Positions 40,348 to 48,411 of a DNA stretch of 64,000 nucleotides are shown piece by piece (positions within the stretch are counted from its first letter, which is position 1; every line of letters begins with the position of its first letter). The stretch spans positions 868,001 to 932,000 of the forward strand of contig NZ_CP048649.1 in the NCBI RefSeq assembly GCF_010669305.1. The letters are read 5' to 3'. Below the pieces are notes generated by a model. The model ran no database searches. It was not told the origin of the DNA and saw nothing but the letters and a program-made list of their open reading frames with translations. This stretch comes from Aminipila butyrica. GTDB taxonomy: Bacteria > Bacillota > Clostridia > Peptostreptococcales > Anaerovoracaceae. The translations under genes were made by a program, and so were the position numbers.

Positions 40348-41538
40348 ATGAAAGACGGAATTATAAAGGGGGAAGGGACTAGTAGGCTCCTAAAGGCTCC
40401 GGCGACGATACCCACGACTTTTGCGGAGTTCCGGACCGCTTTAATCAACGGGATGTTGCCGATAGACCTTTTATATAACGCTATCGGCTGGGACGTAGAA
40501 GGAACGGCTCTTAATAAGGCTAACCTGCTCACAGACACCGTGGCGGACGCCCTTGGTCTGGAGAGCGATGAACCTACAGTAAACGAAGCCATAAACGCAC
40601 TGCTGGCCGTGGCGACTTCGGCGCGAAACGGTCTCATGTCCGCTACAGATAAGGTTAAACTGGATGGGGTGGAGGATGAGGCGAACAACTACAGCCATCC
40701 AACCAGTCCGGGCAATCGGCATATCCCGACTGGAGGCACGGTGGGACAGATACTGCAAAATACAGCGGGTGGTACGGCGACATGGCAGGATTTAGAAGCA
40801 GTAAAAACTAAGGTTTCTGAAGCTGTCCGCACTCTCTACGGCCTGACAGTGGGGGATGCCAATGTAGAGAAAGCACTTCAGGTCTCGATGAATCTGATAA
40901 ATGTATTGAACAGCATTAGCTATAAGTACGAAACATTTACTTCTAACAGCGCGTTTACAGTACCTGCTGGGGTTACTAGCGTTTACCTAGTAGGCTGTGC
41001 TGCGGGCGCAGATGGCAATAGAGTGTCAAGAGCGTTAGCCGGGGAACCCTGTATGTTTGAAAAGTATACAGTAACCCCAGGACAGTCGATTCCCGTAACC
41101 GTAGGAGCCGGAAATACCGTATTTGGGGTACTTAGGACACTGCTTGCAGGTAGTCGTGATTTGAGCAGCAATATTTCATTTGGCTCGACCATCCTTGGAC
41201 TGGATGGAGTTCGAGGCGTGGGGACTGAAGCCACACCTCCAGCAAAACCAGTTGGGTTTGAAAATGTGGCGGCAGGCGGAATTTTTAAACTCAACTACCC
41301 CCATTTTTTTAGAGGCCTGGATTTCAAAATAGGAACGGCTTTGGGTGGGGCTGGAGGAACCTCTGTTGACAGATACCCTGGATACGGTGGAGTTTTTGGG
41401 ATGGGAGGGAGTGTCGGAGGCTATAGTGGGTTTGGAGGTGCAAATGCAGGCGGCTTCGGTGCGGGAGGAGGAAGCGTATCGGCGGCAGGCTCAGCGACTG
41501 GCAAAGGCAGTCCGGGATTTTTGATAGTTTTATACTAA
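40348..41538 (+). CDS. Phage tail fibre with glycine-rich tip
   Basis: 396 residues. Middle segment VSEAVRTLYGLTVGDANVEKAL is shared with the tailocin fibre 57115-58167. The C-terminal part starts with a FTVPAGVTSVYLVGCAAG strand and ends in Gly-rich repeats (GGVFGMGGSVGGYSGFGG ...), like collagen-free Gly-rich adhesin tips. It is the candidate host-binding fibre. Confidence 0.8.
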   Translation: MKDGIIKGEGTSRLLKAPATIPTTFAEFRTALINGMLPIDLLYNAIGWDVEGTALNKANLLTDTVADALGLESDEPTVNEAINALLAVATSARNGLMSATDKVKLDGVEDEANNYSHPTSPGNRHIPTGGTVGQILQNTAGGTATWQDLEAVKTKVSEAVRTLYGLTVGDANVEKALQVSMNLINVLNSISYKYETFTSNSAFTVPAGVTSVYLVGCAAGADGNRVSRALAGEPCMFEKYTVTPGQSIPVTVGAGNTVFGVLRTLLAGSRDLSSNISFGSTILGLDGVRGVGTEATPPAKPVGFENVAAGGIFKLNYPHFFRGLDFKIGTALGGAGGTSVDRYPGYGGVFGMGGSVGGYSGFGGANAGGFGAGGGSVSAAGSATGKGSPGFLIVLY

Positions 41539-41549
41539 GGAGGAACAGC

Positions 41550-41933
41550 ATGTTTGCGCAAGTATTGAACCACAATCATATCGTATCGCTAATAGGTGGT
41601 GCAGAAATGGGCTTACCCATTAAAGATGAAAGGGTAAGCTGTATAGACATTGGGGAGAATCCACAAGGGGTACAAACGGGTATGCTTTACGACCCACAGC
41701 AAAAAAGTTTTAAATGGGACATTACCGAATTAAGCTTAGAAGAACGGCATGATGCGCTATCTATCCAGTATATCCATGAAAAGTATAGCTATGACGACGA
41801 AAATAAGATTATGCGGGAATACCTATCTGACATGGAAAACGAAACGTACAAGCAAGTGTTTGAGGCATACAATGCCTATGTGCTTAAATGCAAGCAAAAG
41901 GCCTATAAAGAAGTTTATGGAGAGGAAAAATAA
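41550..41933 (+). CDS. Hypothetical fibre-associated protein
   Basis: 127 residues, AAGGAGGAACAGC before the ATG; soluble, helical C-terminus (EERHDALSIQYIHEKYSYDDENKIMREYL). Position after the fibre suggests an assembly or accessory role. Confidence 0.6.
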   Translation: MFAQVLNHNHIVSLIGGAEMGLPIKDERVSCIDIGENPQGVQTGMLYDPQQKSFKWDITELSLEERHDALSIQYIHEKYSYDDENKIMREYLSDMENETYKQVFEAYNAYVLKCKQKAYKEVYGEEK

Positions 41934-41943
41934 TCAGTTAAAA

Positions 41944-41968
41944 TCACGCAATGAAGCGTGTTTTTTTA
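41944..41968 (+). terminator. Intrinsic terminator
   Basis: CACGC-AATGAA-GCGTG followed by TTTTTTT. Confidence 0.7.
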
Positions 41969-42007
41969 ATACATTTTTTAAGCCGAAAGGCAGAAAGAGA
42001 GGTCATT

Positions 42008-42241
42008 ATGACTAAGGAAGAAAGAGCAAAGCAGAAAGAGTTCACAAAGAAGTATGATGCAACTATCAGACAAATTGCGGTTGCAGAGAGCAAAGACATG
42101 AGTGTGGCTGAGGACATGCTTAAGTATGAGATCCGTGTGCGCCTAGGTATGCAGAAGAGAGAAGACATCTACAAAGGCATTCCAGAAGTTTTCAACTGGA
42201 AGACGGCAGAAGCAGACTACATGGAACTGATCAAGAAGTAG
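42008..42241 (+). CDS. Small helical hypothetical phage protein
   Basis: 77 residues, charged and helical (MTKEERAKQKEFTKKYDATIRQIAVAES-type start). Ribosome binding site is weak (AGAGAGGTC). A GC-rich hairpin (GGGGCCTTCGGGCTCCC) follows at 42249. No family recognised. Confidence 0.6.
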   Translation: MTKEERAKQKEFTKKYDATIRQIAVAESKDMSVAEDMLKYEIRVRLGMQKREDIYKGIPEVFNWKTAEADYMELIKK

Positions 42242-42386
42242 GAATGATAGGGGCCTTCGGGCTCCCTGTTGTTAAAGTATAAATCTTAATTGTATAATAG
42301 AAAAATATGTAAAAACAGAATTGAAATAAATGTGGAAACATGAAACAATATTGTTAAAATATACAATAAAGAAAGAAGGAAACAAT

Positions 42387-43748
42387 ATGAGACGATTTAT
42401 AGCAATTTTAATGACATTGTGTATGGTACTAGGCATGTCGAGTGTGAGTGCTTGGGCGGCAGAAGCGGAAGGATGGCAGACTAAAATGATGATGCCCACA
42501 TCTCCATATCGATTTGACACTTGTGTAGTAGGAGATCGCATTTTTGTTCTAAGTGGAGAAAAGAGTAATTTGGTTACAATTTATAACACTAAAACCGACA
42601 CGTGGAAAATGGGAACTCCCATGCCTGAAATACCAGACTCCACTATGGCTGTTGCCGTAGGAAATAAAGTATATGCTATATGCAGGAATACTGCTCTTGG
42701 TGGCTTTATGCAAATATATGATCTATCTACAAATACATGGACAGTTGAGAAGAATATGTCTAACTTAAAAGAAGGTATGGGCGTGGCTGTTATTGGAGAT
42801 AATTTATATATGCCTACTTGGAATTATTTAGATTCCACAACAAATATGTCAATATATGATACGGTATCAAAAACGTGGATAAGCAGTGAGAAAAAAACTC
42901 CTATAAAAACTGCCATGTATGCGGTGTGTACACAGGGGACAAACATTTATTTGGTTGGGGGAAGTGATGATAGTCGTGCGTTGCAAGTGTACGATTCAAC
43001 GGCAGATACATGGAAAGTTTTAAAAAGCATGCCAACGGCCAGGAAGTATTTAACTGCTGTTGTGGTAGATAATAAAATTTATGCAATGGGGGGAGAGCTT
43101 AAAGGTGTTACTAATGTGGTGGAGGTTTATGATATAGGACAAGACAGTTGGAGTAAGGGGGTACCCATGCTTATAGAGAGACATAGTTTCTCGTCAGAAG
43201 CAGTTAATGGAAAGATTTATGCAATAGGGGGGAAGGGAACCTCTGGAAGTTTAAATTCAATAGAAGCTCTTCAAGTAGGAAACCCAGATAGTGAAACATC
43301 TAATAAATTATCCGTATTATTAAACACCACCGAAAACGTCCAGCTCAGCACAGCTTTTGACTTAGCCAACAACCAGAACTTCACCTGGTCGTCTACCAAC
43401 GATGCTGTAGCCACAGTGGACAGTAATGGCAAAGTAACCGCTGTCAGTGCTGGCGATACAGATATTTATGCTGAGAACGCAGATGGCACTTTTAAGGAGT
43501 ATATCCCTGTGAAAGTGGTAGAAGGAATTGCAGATGAATTACGTCTGGCGGTTCACTTAAAAGCGGGAGAGAAAGCAAAGCTATATCTGACAGACGACCC
43601 CAGTCTAGTAACCTGGAGTTCTATGGATGAAAGCATTGCGACAGTGTCTGCTGAGGGGCAAGTTACAGGTGTAAAGAAAGGTCTAGCTATCGTTAAAGCA
43701 GAGCTAGAGGGTGAGACTTATCAAATCTATGTACGTGTAAATGGATAA
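42387..43748 (+). CDS. Secreted Kelch-repeat protein with Big2 domains (cargo)
   Basis: 453 residues. Signal peptide MRRFIAILMTLCMVLGMSSVSAWA (cleavage after AWA). About six Kelch blades (residues 30-290), each ending in patterns like NKIYAMGGE or GKIYAIGGK with W at the strand (DTWKVLKSMPTARKYLTAVVV). Two bacterial Ig-like Big2 domains follow: FTWSSTNDAVATVDSNGKVTAV and VTWSSMDESIATVSAEGQVTGV. No LPXTG or membrane anchor is seen. ATG 42387 with AGAAGGAAAC. It lies between fibre and lysis genes and has its own terminator, so it is phage cargo presumably expressed in the lysogen. Confidence 0.85.
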   Translation: MRRFIAILMTLCMVLGMSSVSAWAAEAEGWQTKMMMPTSPYRFDTCVVGDRIFVLSGEKSNLVTIYNTKTDTWKMGTPMPEIPDSTMAVAVGNKVYAICRNTALGGFMQIYDLSTNTWTVEKNMSNLKEGMGVAVIGDNLYMPTWNYLDSTTNMSIYDTVSKTWISSEKKTPIKTAMYAVCTQGTNIYLVGGSDDSRALQVYDSTADTWKVLKSMPTARKYLTAVVVDNKIYAMGGELKGVTNVVEVYDIGQDSWSKGVPMLIERHSFSSEAVNGKIYAIGGKGTSGSLNSIEALQVGNPDSETSNKLSVLLNTTENVQLSTAFDLANNQNFTWSSTNDAVATVDSNGKVTAVSAGDTDIYAENADGTFKEYIPVKVVEGIADELRLAVHLKAGEKAKLYLTDDPSLVTWSSMDESIATVSAEGQVTGVKKGLAIVKAELEGETYQIYVRVNG

Positions 43749-43764
43749 TTTATAAAACAGTCAG

Positions 43765-43791
43765 AGCCACGGAGCAATCCGTGGTTTTCTT
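43765..43791 (+). terminator. Intrinsic terminator after the Kelch gene
   Basis: CCACGGA / TCCGTGG stem followed by TTTTCTTG. A second hairpin (GCACGC-GCAT-GCGTGTC-TTTTT, 43826-43848) precedes the lysis genes. Confidence 0.75.
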
Positions 43792-43883
43792 GTATCCAGA
43801 ATTTTTATTATAACTGAAAACCGGGCACGCGCATGCGTGTCTTTTTATATGCCTTTAAGCTAAAGGCGGAAAGGAAAAGAATT

Positions 43884-44465
43884 ATGCAGCTACAACATCT
43901 ACCATATACCCCTCTGCGCATCACATCCGGATTCGGCCCGAGAAAGACCAACATTGCCGGAGCATCTACCGACCATATGGGTGTGGACATAGGGACGGAC
44001 AAAAGCAAGCCATACACGGCTACAGACGGCGGACCGGTGACGGCTGCTCTGCCCGGGACCGTAGTCAGCAGTTACTACAATAACTTGCGGGGTTGGGTGG
44101 TCCTCCTGGACCACGGCACCATAGAAGGCCAAAACATAAAAACCTTATACCAGCACCTAAAGCAAGCCGGAAGTGCCGTGGGAACAAAAGTAAAAGCTGG
44201 GGACCGTATCGGCACCATGGGCAACACCGGCGTGGGCGCCCAGCTCCATTTGCACTTTGAGTTGCGGGTTAATAACACTTGCGTAGACCCAGAGCCGTAT
44301 TTGAAAAACATCAAGGAGGTAAAAACCATGGAAAATATCACATTAGATGAAGCGAAGAGAATTGTCAAAGAAAAAGCAGGTTTGGATGACAACACCATCC
44401 AGTACCTGCTTTTCTATAAGTACGGCGAAACGCTGGTGAAGAAGATTGCCGTAGCGGTGCAGTAG
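43884..44465 (+). CDS. M23-family peptidase endolysin (prophage)
   Basis: 193 residues. LytM/M23 zinc motifs are HMGVD (H..xD) and HLHFE, between which lies the usual MGNTGVGAQ. A C-terminal helical segment (ITLDEAKRIVKEKAGLDDNTIQYLLFYKYGETLVKK) is probably cell-wall binding. Start at ATG 43884 behind GAAAGGAAAAG. It is highly similar to the tailocin endolysin 60503-61084, with a 97-base identical block. It cleaves peptidoglycan cross-links. Confidence 0.9.
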   Translation: MQLQHLPYTPLRITSGFGPRKTNIAGASTDHMGVDIGTDKSKPYTATDGGPVTAALPGTVVSSYYNNLRGWVVLLDHGTIEGQNIKTLYQHLKQAGSAVGTKVKAGDRIGTMGNTGVGAQLHLHFELRVNNTCVDPEPYLKNIKEVKTMENITLDEAKRIVKEKAGLDDNTIQYLLFYKYGETLVKKIAVAVQ

Positions 44466-44474
44466 GGAGGCCAT

Positions 44475-44696
44475 ATGAGCACAGAATTTTGGACTGGGCT
44501 GCTCATCAGCCTGGTGTCTTACGGGGTAACCTTTGGGGCCTTTTACGGTACTGTTATGACAAAACTGAATGTCCTGGAAAAGAAGCAGGATATTCATAAT
44601 GGGCTAATGGAACGGATGGTGGTAGTGGAGCAGTCCACGAAATCCGCTCATCATAGAATAGACGAATTTAAGGAGGAACATATCCATGAAAATTAA
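44475..44696 (+). CDS. Holin-like / XhlA-BhlA-type small membrane protein
   Basis: 73 residues: one membrane helix (FWTGLLISLVSYGVTFGAFYGTVM) followed by a coiled coil (KLNVLEKKQDIHNGLMERMVVVEQ). This is the layout of XhlA/BhlA-type lysis proteins. Overlaps the next gene by 11 bases. Confidence 0.8.
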   Translation: MSTEFWTGLLISLVSYGVTFGAFYGTVMTKLNVLEKKQDIHNGLMERMVVVEQSTKSAHHRIDEFKEEHIHEN

Positions 44697-44934
44697 CTGG
44701 AAATTGCGATTAAAAAATAAGACTACACTGTTGTCTCTGCTGGCATGCCTGGCAGCATTTATCTACCAGGTTCTGGGAATCTTGGGCATCACGGCGCCCA
44801 TCTCAGAAGAGCAAGTGACACAGGTTTTCGGCCTGATTGTTAATCTGCTGGGGGCTATCGGTATCATGGTGGACCCGACCACCTCCGGGACTGGTGACAG
44901 CTCCAGGGCGCTGGAGTATAAAGAACCAAATTAA
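44686..44934 (+). CDS. Phage holin (phi LC3 type)
   Basis: 82 residues: KINWKLRLKNKTTLLSLLACLAAFIYQVLGIL is the start of phi LC3-family holins, with a second hydrophobic segment (QVFGLIVNLLGAIGIMVDP) ending in the family-typical DPTT. It forms the pores for the endolysin. Confidence 0.9.
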   Translation: MKINWKLRLKNKTTLLSLLACLAAFIYQVLGILGITAPISEEQVTQVFGLIVNLLGAIGIMVDPTTSGTGDSSRALEYKEPN

Positions 44935-44947
44935 AAAAAGTACATGT

Positions 44948-44976
44948 AGCCGCCTTAGTAGGACGGCTTTTTTATT
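44948..44976 (+). terminator. Intrinsic terminator of the lysis cassette
   Basis: AGCCG...CGGCT stem-loop followed by TTTTTTATTT. Confidence 0.8.
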
Positions 44977-45065
44977 TGTGTAATCGAGCCTTGTCGAAAT
45001 AATTAACCGCATATAGTGTCAAATAGTGGTACAATATGGTAAAAGTATATTCTAAGGAGGAGATT

Positions 45066-45719
45066 ATGAAAAGGAAATTACTATCAACAATTTTGGCAAT
45101 TGCAGTCTTTGCAGCTTCCGCTTCTATGGCCTTTGCCGGAAATATAGGAGTCAACATTAACGGCGTAAAAGTTGATTTTACCAATGACACTGGAGCTGCG
45201 TTTGTGGATAATGCAAATCGTACGCAGGTACCACTAAGGGTGACAATGGAGGGTTACGGATGCCAAGTAAGCTGGGATCAAGAAACTCAAACGGCCATAG
45301 TTACAAAGGACAGTAATAAAGTTGAGGTGCCTATTAACCAAAATTACATCATAGTTAATGGGAACAAACAGGATATTGATACTGCCGCACAAGTTGTTAA
45401 CAGCCGTACATATTTACCAATCAGAGCAGTATTAGAGGCTTTCGGAGCTAGCGTAAGCTGGGACCAGACTGCTCAGACGGTAGTTATAAAAACAAATACT
45501 GAAGGTACTGTACCTGCTACCCATGTTGAAAAAAACACCGCTACCCCATCGGTAACACAAGCTGAGGCAGCCTATGTTGGCAATAACGGTACAAAAAAAT
45601 ATCATAAATTAGATTGTAGATATGTAAACAGCATCAAGGCAGAGAATGTAGCTTATTTTAAAACAAAGTTGGATGCAACTGCTGTTGGGTATGAGGCGTG
45701 CAAAGTTTGTAATCCGTGA
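45066..45719 (+). CDS. Secreted protein with copper amine oxidase N-terminal-type domain (cargo)
   Basis: 217 residues. Signal peptide MKRKLLSTILAIAVFAASASMAFA. A duplicated stalk (copper amine oxidase N-terminal-like) domain: RTQVPLRVTMEGYGCQVSWDQ and RTYLPIRAVLEAFGASVSWDQ. The C-terminal ~45 residues (GTKKYHKLDCRYVNS ... YEACKVCNP) resemble Ada-like metal-binding domains with conserved Cys residues. CTAAGGAGG precedes the ATG. It is the last prophage gene before attR, a common place for lysogenic conversion genes. Confidence 0.8.
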   Translation: MKRKLLSTILAIAVFAASASMAFAGNIGVNINGVKVDFTNDTGAAFVDNANRTQVPLRVTMEGYGCQVSWDQETQTAIVTKDSNKVEVPINQNYIIVNGNKQDIDTAAQVVNSRTYLPIRAVLEAFGASVSWDQTAQTVVIKTNTEGTVPATHVEKNTATPSVTQAEAAYVGNNGTKKYHKLDCRYVNSIKAENVAYFKTKLDATAVGYEACKVCNP

Positions 45720-45835
45720 TTATTTGCATTTGAAAGTATCAAATTATTATATTTAGCAATAATGTTCTTGAGTGATATAGAATGTTAGTTTATAATCGTG
45801 TTACAAACTGTGCAATCCTCATGCACTAAACTTCA

Positions 45836-45864
45836 AAAATACCGGGCATTAAACCCGGTATTTT
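45836..45864. terminator. Bidirectional terminator next to attR
   Basis: AAAATACCGGG / CCCGGTATTTT stem-loop, 26 bases before the attR core. It would block phage transcripts from running into the 3' part of cotJC, and vice versa. Confidence 0.75.
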
Positions 45865-46399
45865 GTATTATAGTCAGATGCTGTGTGGAGGACCCGACGG
45901 GGAACTAGGAGCCACGCTCAGATACTTATCACAGCGCTATACCATGCCATACAAAGAGTGCATCGGTATATTAACCGACATCGGTACAGAGGAAATCGGC
46001 CACTTTGAAATGATTGCAACTATCGTACATCAACTGACCAGGGGACTGACTATTGAACAGATTAAAGCGGCGGGCTTTGGTGATTACTTTGTAGACCACA
46101 CTACAGGCATTTATACAGTGTCTGCAGCAGGGGTTCCTTTTGATGCCACCTGTTTTGCCTCAAAAGGAGACGCAATCACAGACTTGATGGAAGATATGGC
46201 AGCAGAGCAGAAAGCGAGAACTACTTATGACAACATCCTGCGGTTAGCCGACGACCCGGATGTCATTGAACCAATTAAGTTTTTAAGAGCTCGAGAAGTC
46301 GTTCATTTCCAGCGTTTTGGCGAAGCTCTGCGGGTTGTTCAGGATAACTTGAACAGCCGGAATTTCTATGCCTTCAACCCAGAATTTGATCGCTGCTAA
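45863..46399 (+). CDS. cotJC: 3' fragment of cotJC (Mn-catalase-type spore coat protein)
   Basis: From codon 45893 the frame encodes PDGELGATLRYLSQRYTMPYKECIG and on to a normal C-terminus, 168 residues, matching the CotJC/Mn-catalase family, with metal-ligand segments TDIGTEEIGHFEMI and RAREVVHFQRF. The bases 45863-45892 before it belong to the phage; there is no ribosome binding site, so no product is expected in the integrated state. Excision would fuse it to codons 1-31 at 4948-5040, giving a 199-residue protein. It is followed by the operon terminator at 46424. Confidence 0.93.
   Translation: MYYSQMLCGGPDGELGATLRYLSQRYTMPYKECIGILTDIGTEEIGHFEMIATIVHQLTRGLTIEQIKAAGFGDYFVDHTTGIYTVSAAGVPFDATCFASKGDAITDLMEDMAAEQKARTTYDNILRLADDPDVIEPIKFLRAREVVHFQRFGEALRVVQDNLNSRNFYAFNPEFDRC
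45890..45894. other. attR core of the cotJC prophage
   Basis: GGACC shared with attL; the following bases continue cotJC in frame (GGA CCC GAC GGG, residues GPDG). Confidence 0.85.
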
Positions 46400-46423
46400 T
46401 AGGCAGCTTGAAACTAGACAAAA

Positions 46424-46456
46424 AAGAGGAAGCTTGGAGCAGCTTCCTCTTTTCTT
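46424..46456 (+). terminator. Terminator of the cotJABC operon
   Basis: 11-bp perfect stem AAGAGGAAGCT / AGCTTCCTCTT with a six-base loop and T-rich tail, 25 bases after the cotJC stop. Confidence 0.9.
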
Positions 46457-46490
46457 ATAAAATATGTAAAATTTCATTTGTTACCGTGCC

Positions 46491-46919
46491 TCAATCGTCT
46501 CTGCGAATGGGAAATTCCATGCCCAATTTTCGTTCATAATGGCTCATGCTAGCCCGGACAAATTCTTCATCCAGGTCCAGAAACTCCGCCACATCAGAGG
46601 GGGTACGGCAGCCAGCGTTAGCGGCTCGTTCAAAATGTTCGAAAGGAAGGAGCTTATCAATCGCCCAAGCCCGCGCTTTGTGCTCCTGCTTTACGTTTGA
46701 GGTATCGCTTTGGTCTAAAATATTTCCCACTGTAGTATAATAGTGGCCCAATTCCTCGGCTAGAACGCAAAGTTTTTCCCGATTGTTTATCTTATAATTA
46801 ATAGCAATTTTAGCTCCTTTACACAACCCCTTCGCATTGGAACTAAAATGCTTTTCCTGAACCTGAATTCCTGCGAATTCTGCTTCTTTCATTAGATCTT
46901 CATATGTCAAAGACATCAA
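46491..46919 (-). CDS. ImmA/IrrE-family metallopeptidase
   Basis: 142 residues. The zinc motif appears as LAEELGHYYT, the frequent Clostridia variant EELGH of HELGH. ImmA proteases inactivate their cognate repressor by cleaving it near its C-terminus after DNA damage or other signals. The gene lies 22 bases downstream of the repressor gene with the same orientation. The start is uncertain between TTG 46919, ATG 46916 and TTG 46910. Confidence 0.85.
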   Translation of the reverse strand: MMSLTYEDLMKEAEFAGIQVQEKHFSSNAKGLCKGAKIAINYKINNREKLCVLAEELGHYYTTVGNILDQSDTSNVKQEHKARAWAIDKLLPFEHFERAANAGCRTPSDVAEFLDLDEEFVRASMSHYERKLGMEFPIRRDD

Positions 46920-46941
46920 CCCCTTAAATCATTCATCAACA

Positions 46942-47421
46942 CTATAAATCTTCTAAGTCCTGCATCATCAGAGCAATCTGCTCTGGAGACATATCGTCAT
47001 TGTGAGCGGCAATCGGCATCAGATGATCTACCGCTTTTTCTTCCTTTTCTAAATCGAGAACTTTTCTCGAATAGGTGACGATTTTTTGCTTCCCATCTGG
47101 GGAACATCGGGCATAGGTGCTCAACAAGTCCTTTGCGCCGGCAGATAGTTTGACCGGTTGCTTAAAGGAAGAAATTCGATCTCTGGGTACATCATAGCCC
47201 ATGAGCCAAGCTTCATTTACGTTCAGTGCCATGCCCAATACGGCCAGCTTATCCTGATTGGGCTCCACTTTCCCCGACACATACTGGCTGATATCGGATT
47301 TATTCATTTTTACCTTATATTTCTCGCAATAAGGCATGGCCATATTTAAAATATCGATTTGGCGCAGGTTTCTCTCCTCCATCATCATTTTTAACCGCAT
47401 AGAAGTATTTTCTTTTTTCAT
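46942..47421 (-). CDS. XRE-family repressor of the tailocin
   Basis: 159 residues from ATG 47421. Helix-turn-helix at about residues 8-75 (RNLRQIDILNMAMPYCEKYKVKMNKSDISQYVSGKV), then a linker and the tail HLMPIAAHNDDMSPEQI shared with the prophage repressor 8028-8471. Its product is the expected ImmA substrate. It diverges from the Cro-like gene across an operator/promoter region. Confidence 0.85.
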   Translation of the reverse strand: MKKENTSMRLKMMMEERNLRQIDILNMAMPYCEKYKVKMNKSDISQYVSGKVEPNQDKLAVLGMALNVNEAWLMGYDVPRDRISSFKQPVKLSAGAKDLLSTYARCSPDGKQKIVTYSRKVLDLEKEEKAVDHLMPIAAHNDDMSPEQIALMMQDLEDL

Positions 47422-47452
47422 GTTGTCACCGCCTTTAATCAAAATATAGCAT

Positions 47453-47537
47453 ATATTGAACAAAAGTTCAATATAAAAAACAAAAAGTTAAAAAAATTGA
47501 ATTTTATCTTGACAAAAGGATAAGCACCCTGTAAGAT
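47453..47537 (+). promoter_or_regulatory. Tailocin switch: operator palindrome and rightward promoter
   Basis: A perfect palindrome ATATTGAAC-AAAA-GTTCAATAT (47453-47474), and a rightward promoter TTGACA (47509-47514), 17 bases, TAAGAT (47532-47537). Further half-sites occur at TTGAA 47498 and AGTTCAA 47544, on both sides of the promoter. Confidence 0.75.
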
Positions 47538-47577
47538 AGAGATAGTTCAAAACATTTAACCGAAGAAGGGAAGTCAT

Positions 47578-47862
47578 TTGGTGTTTGATTACAGGAAATT
47601 GAGGAAAGAGATTGCTAACAAGTTTAAGACACAAGCAGCCTTTGCCCAGGCAATGGAATGGTCGGAAAGAACGTTATCGTTAAAATTAAACGGCAAAAGG
47701 TTTTGGAAACAGCCGGAAATATGTAAAGCGATACATATATTAGAAGTACCTGCGGAATCCATCCAAGAATATTTTTTTACATATTATGTTCAAAATATTG
47801 AACTAAAATCAGAAGTGGAAAAGGATTCCATTCTTGCTTCGGCTAATCAAGAGGTTCAATAA
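47578..47862 (+). CDS. Cro-like / DUF739-type regulator
   Basis: 94 residues with a helix-turn-helix (FKTQAAFAQAMEWSERTLSLKLNGK). Start is TTG 47578 or GTG 47581 behind GAAGGGAAG. First rightward gene of the tailocin, divergent from the repressor. Confidence 0.8.
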   Translation: MVFDYRKLRKEIANKFKTQAAFAQAMEWSERTLSLKLNGKRFWKQPEICKAIHILEVPAESIQEYFFTYYVQNIELKSEVEKDSILASANQEVQ

Positions 47863-47975
47863 AACGGCCAAAGATATTTTCTTCTATTTCGCCCTGAGCA
47901 AGGCGTTAAAAGGCTTGCTCTATGGCCCAGGATTGGCCCCGATGCAGGGGTACGTGCAGGAAAGGAGGTGTTTCA

Positions 47976-48407
47976 ATGTTAAATCAAATAATCGAGGGCA
48001 TAACAGTTCAACTGCAGTCGGCCTTCGGCGAAAACGTGACTGTCTACAGTGAAGAGAATCAGCAGGAGCTTTTGAAGCCTTGTTTCCTCATTTCCCTGCT
48101 TCGTGCAGCCCAGAAGCCTTTTCCGGGAAATCGGTATCACCGGGAGTATTCAATGGATATTCAATACTTTCCAGGAGAGGGACAAGCACCAAATCACGAT
48201 ATGAATCAGATCGCTGAAAAGCTTCTAGACGTTCTAGAGTATGTGCAGACAGAGGCTGGACAAATCCGTGGCACAAACATGAGCTGTGAGAAGCGTGCCG
48301 AAGGTCTCCACTTTTTGGTCAATTATGACCTGTATGTCCGCAAGGAACGGACAAGAGAGGAGGCGATGGGTGAATTCGTTATTGCAAGCGGGATAAAGGA
48401 GGAATAA
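47976..48407 (+). CDS. Tail terminator-type protein (DUF6838)
   Basis: 143 residues from ATG 47976 behind AAAGGAGGTG. MLNQIIEGITVQLQSAFGENVTVYSE ... KPCFLISLL and HFLVNYDLYVRK match the phage tail terminator family that caps myovirus tails. In a tailocin it would cap a head-less tail. A hairpin (GAGCAAG / CTTGCTC, 47895-47921) lies upstream. Confidence 0.85.
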   Translation: MLNQIIEGITVQLQSAFGENVTVYSEENQQELLKPCFLISLLRAAQKPFPGNRYHREYSMDIQYFPGEGQAPNHDMNQIAEKLLDVLEYVQTEAGQIRGTNMSCEKRAEGLHFLVNYDLYVRKERTREEAMGEFVIASGIKEE

Positions 48408-48411
48408 ACCG

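Larger units (their letters stand above)
5038..45889. mobile_element. Siphovirus-type prophage (~40.85 kb) inserted in cotJC
   Basis: Complete-looking temperate phage: large serine recombinase, repressor/Cro switch, early operon, HUH-type replication protein, terminase, portal, ClpP-like protease, HK97-type capsid, head-tail connectors, non-contractile tail (tube, frameshifted chaperone pair, 873-residue tape measure), fibres, M23 endolysin and two holin-type proteins. Cargo genes sit at 33.6-35.3, 42.4-43.7 and 45.1-45.7 kb. The borders are set by the split cotJC reading frame. No helicase, primase, polymerase or recombinase of the RecT/Erf type is visible. No obvious inactivating mutation is seen in the essential genes. 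Confidence 0.95.

Noticed and set aside
41324..41575. Leu/Pro/His-rich minus-strand frame opposite the Gly-rich fibre tip
   Set aside because: Reverse translation of Gly codons, not a gene.
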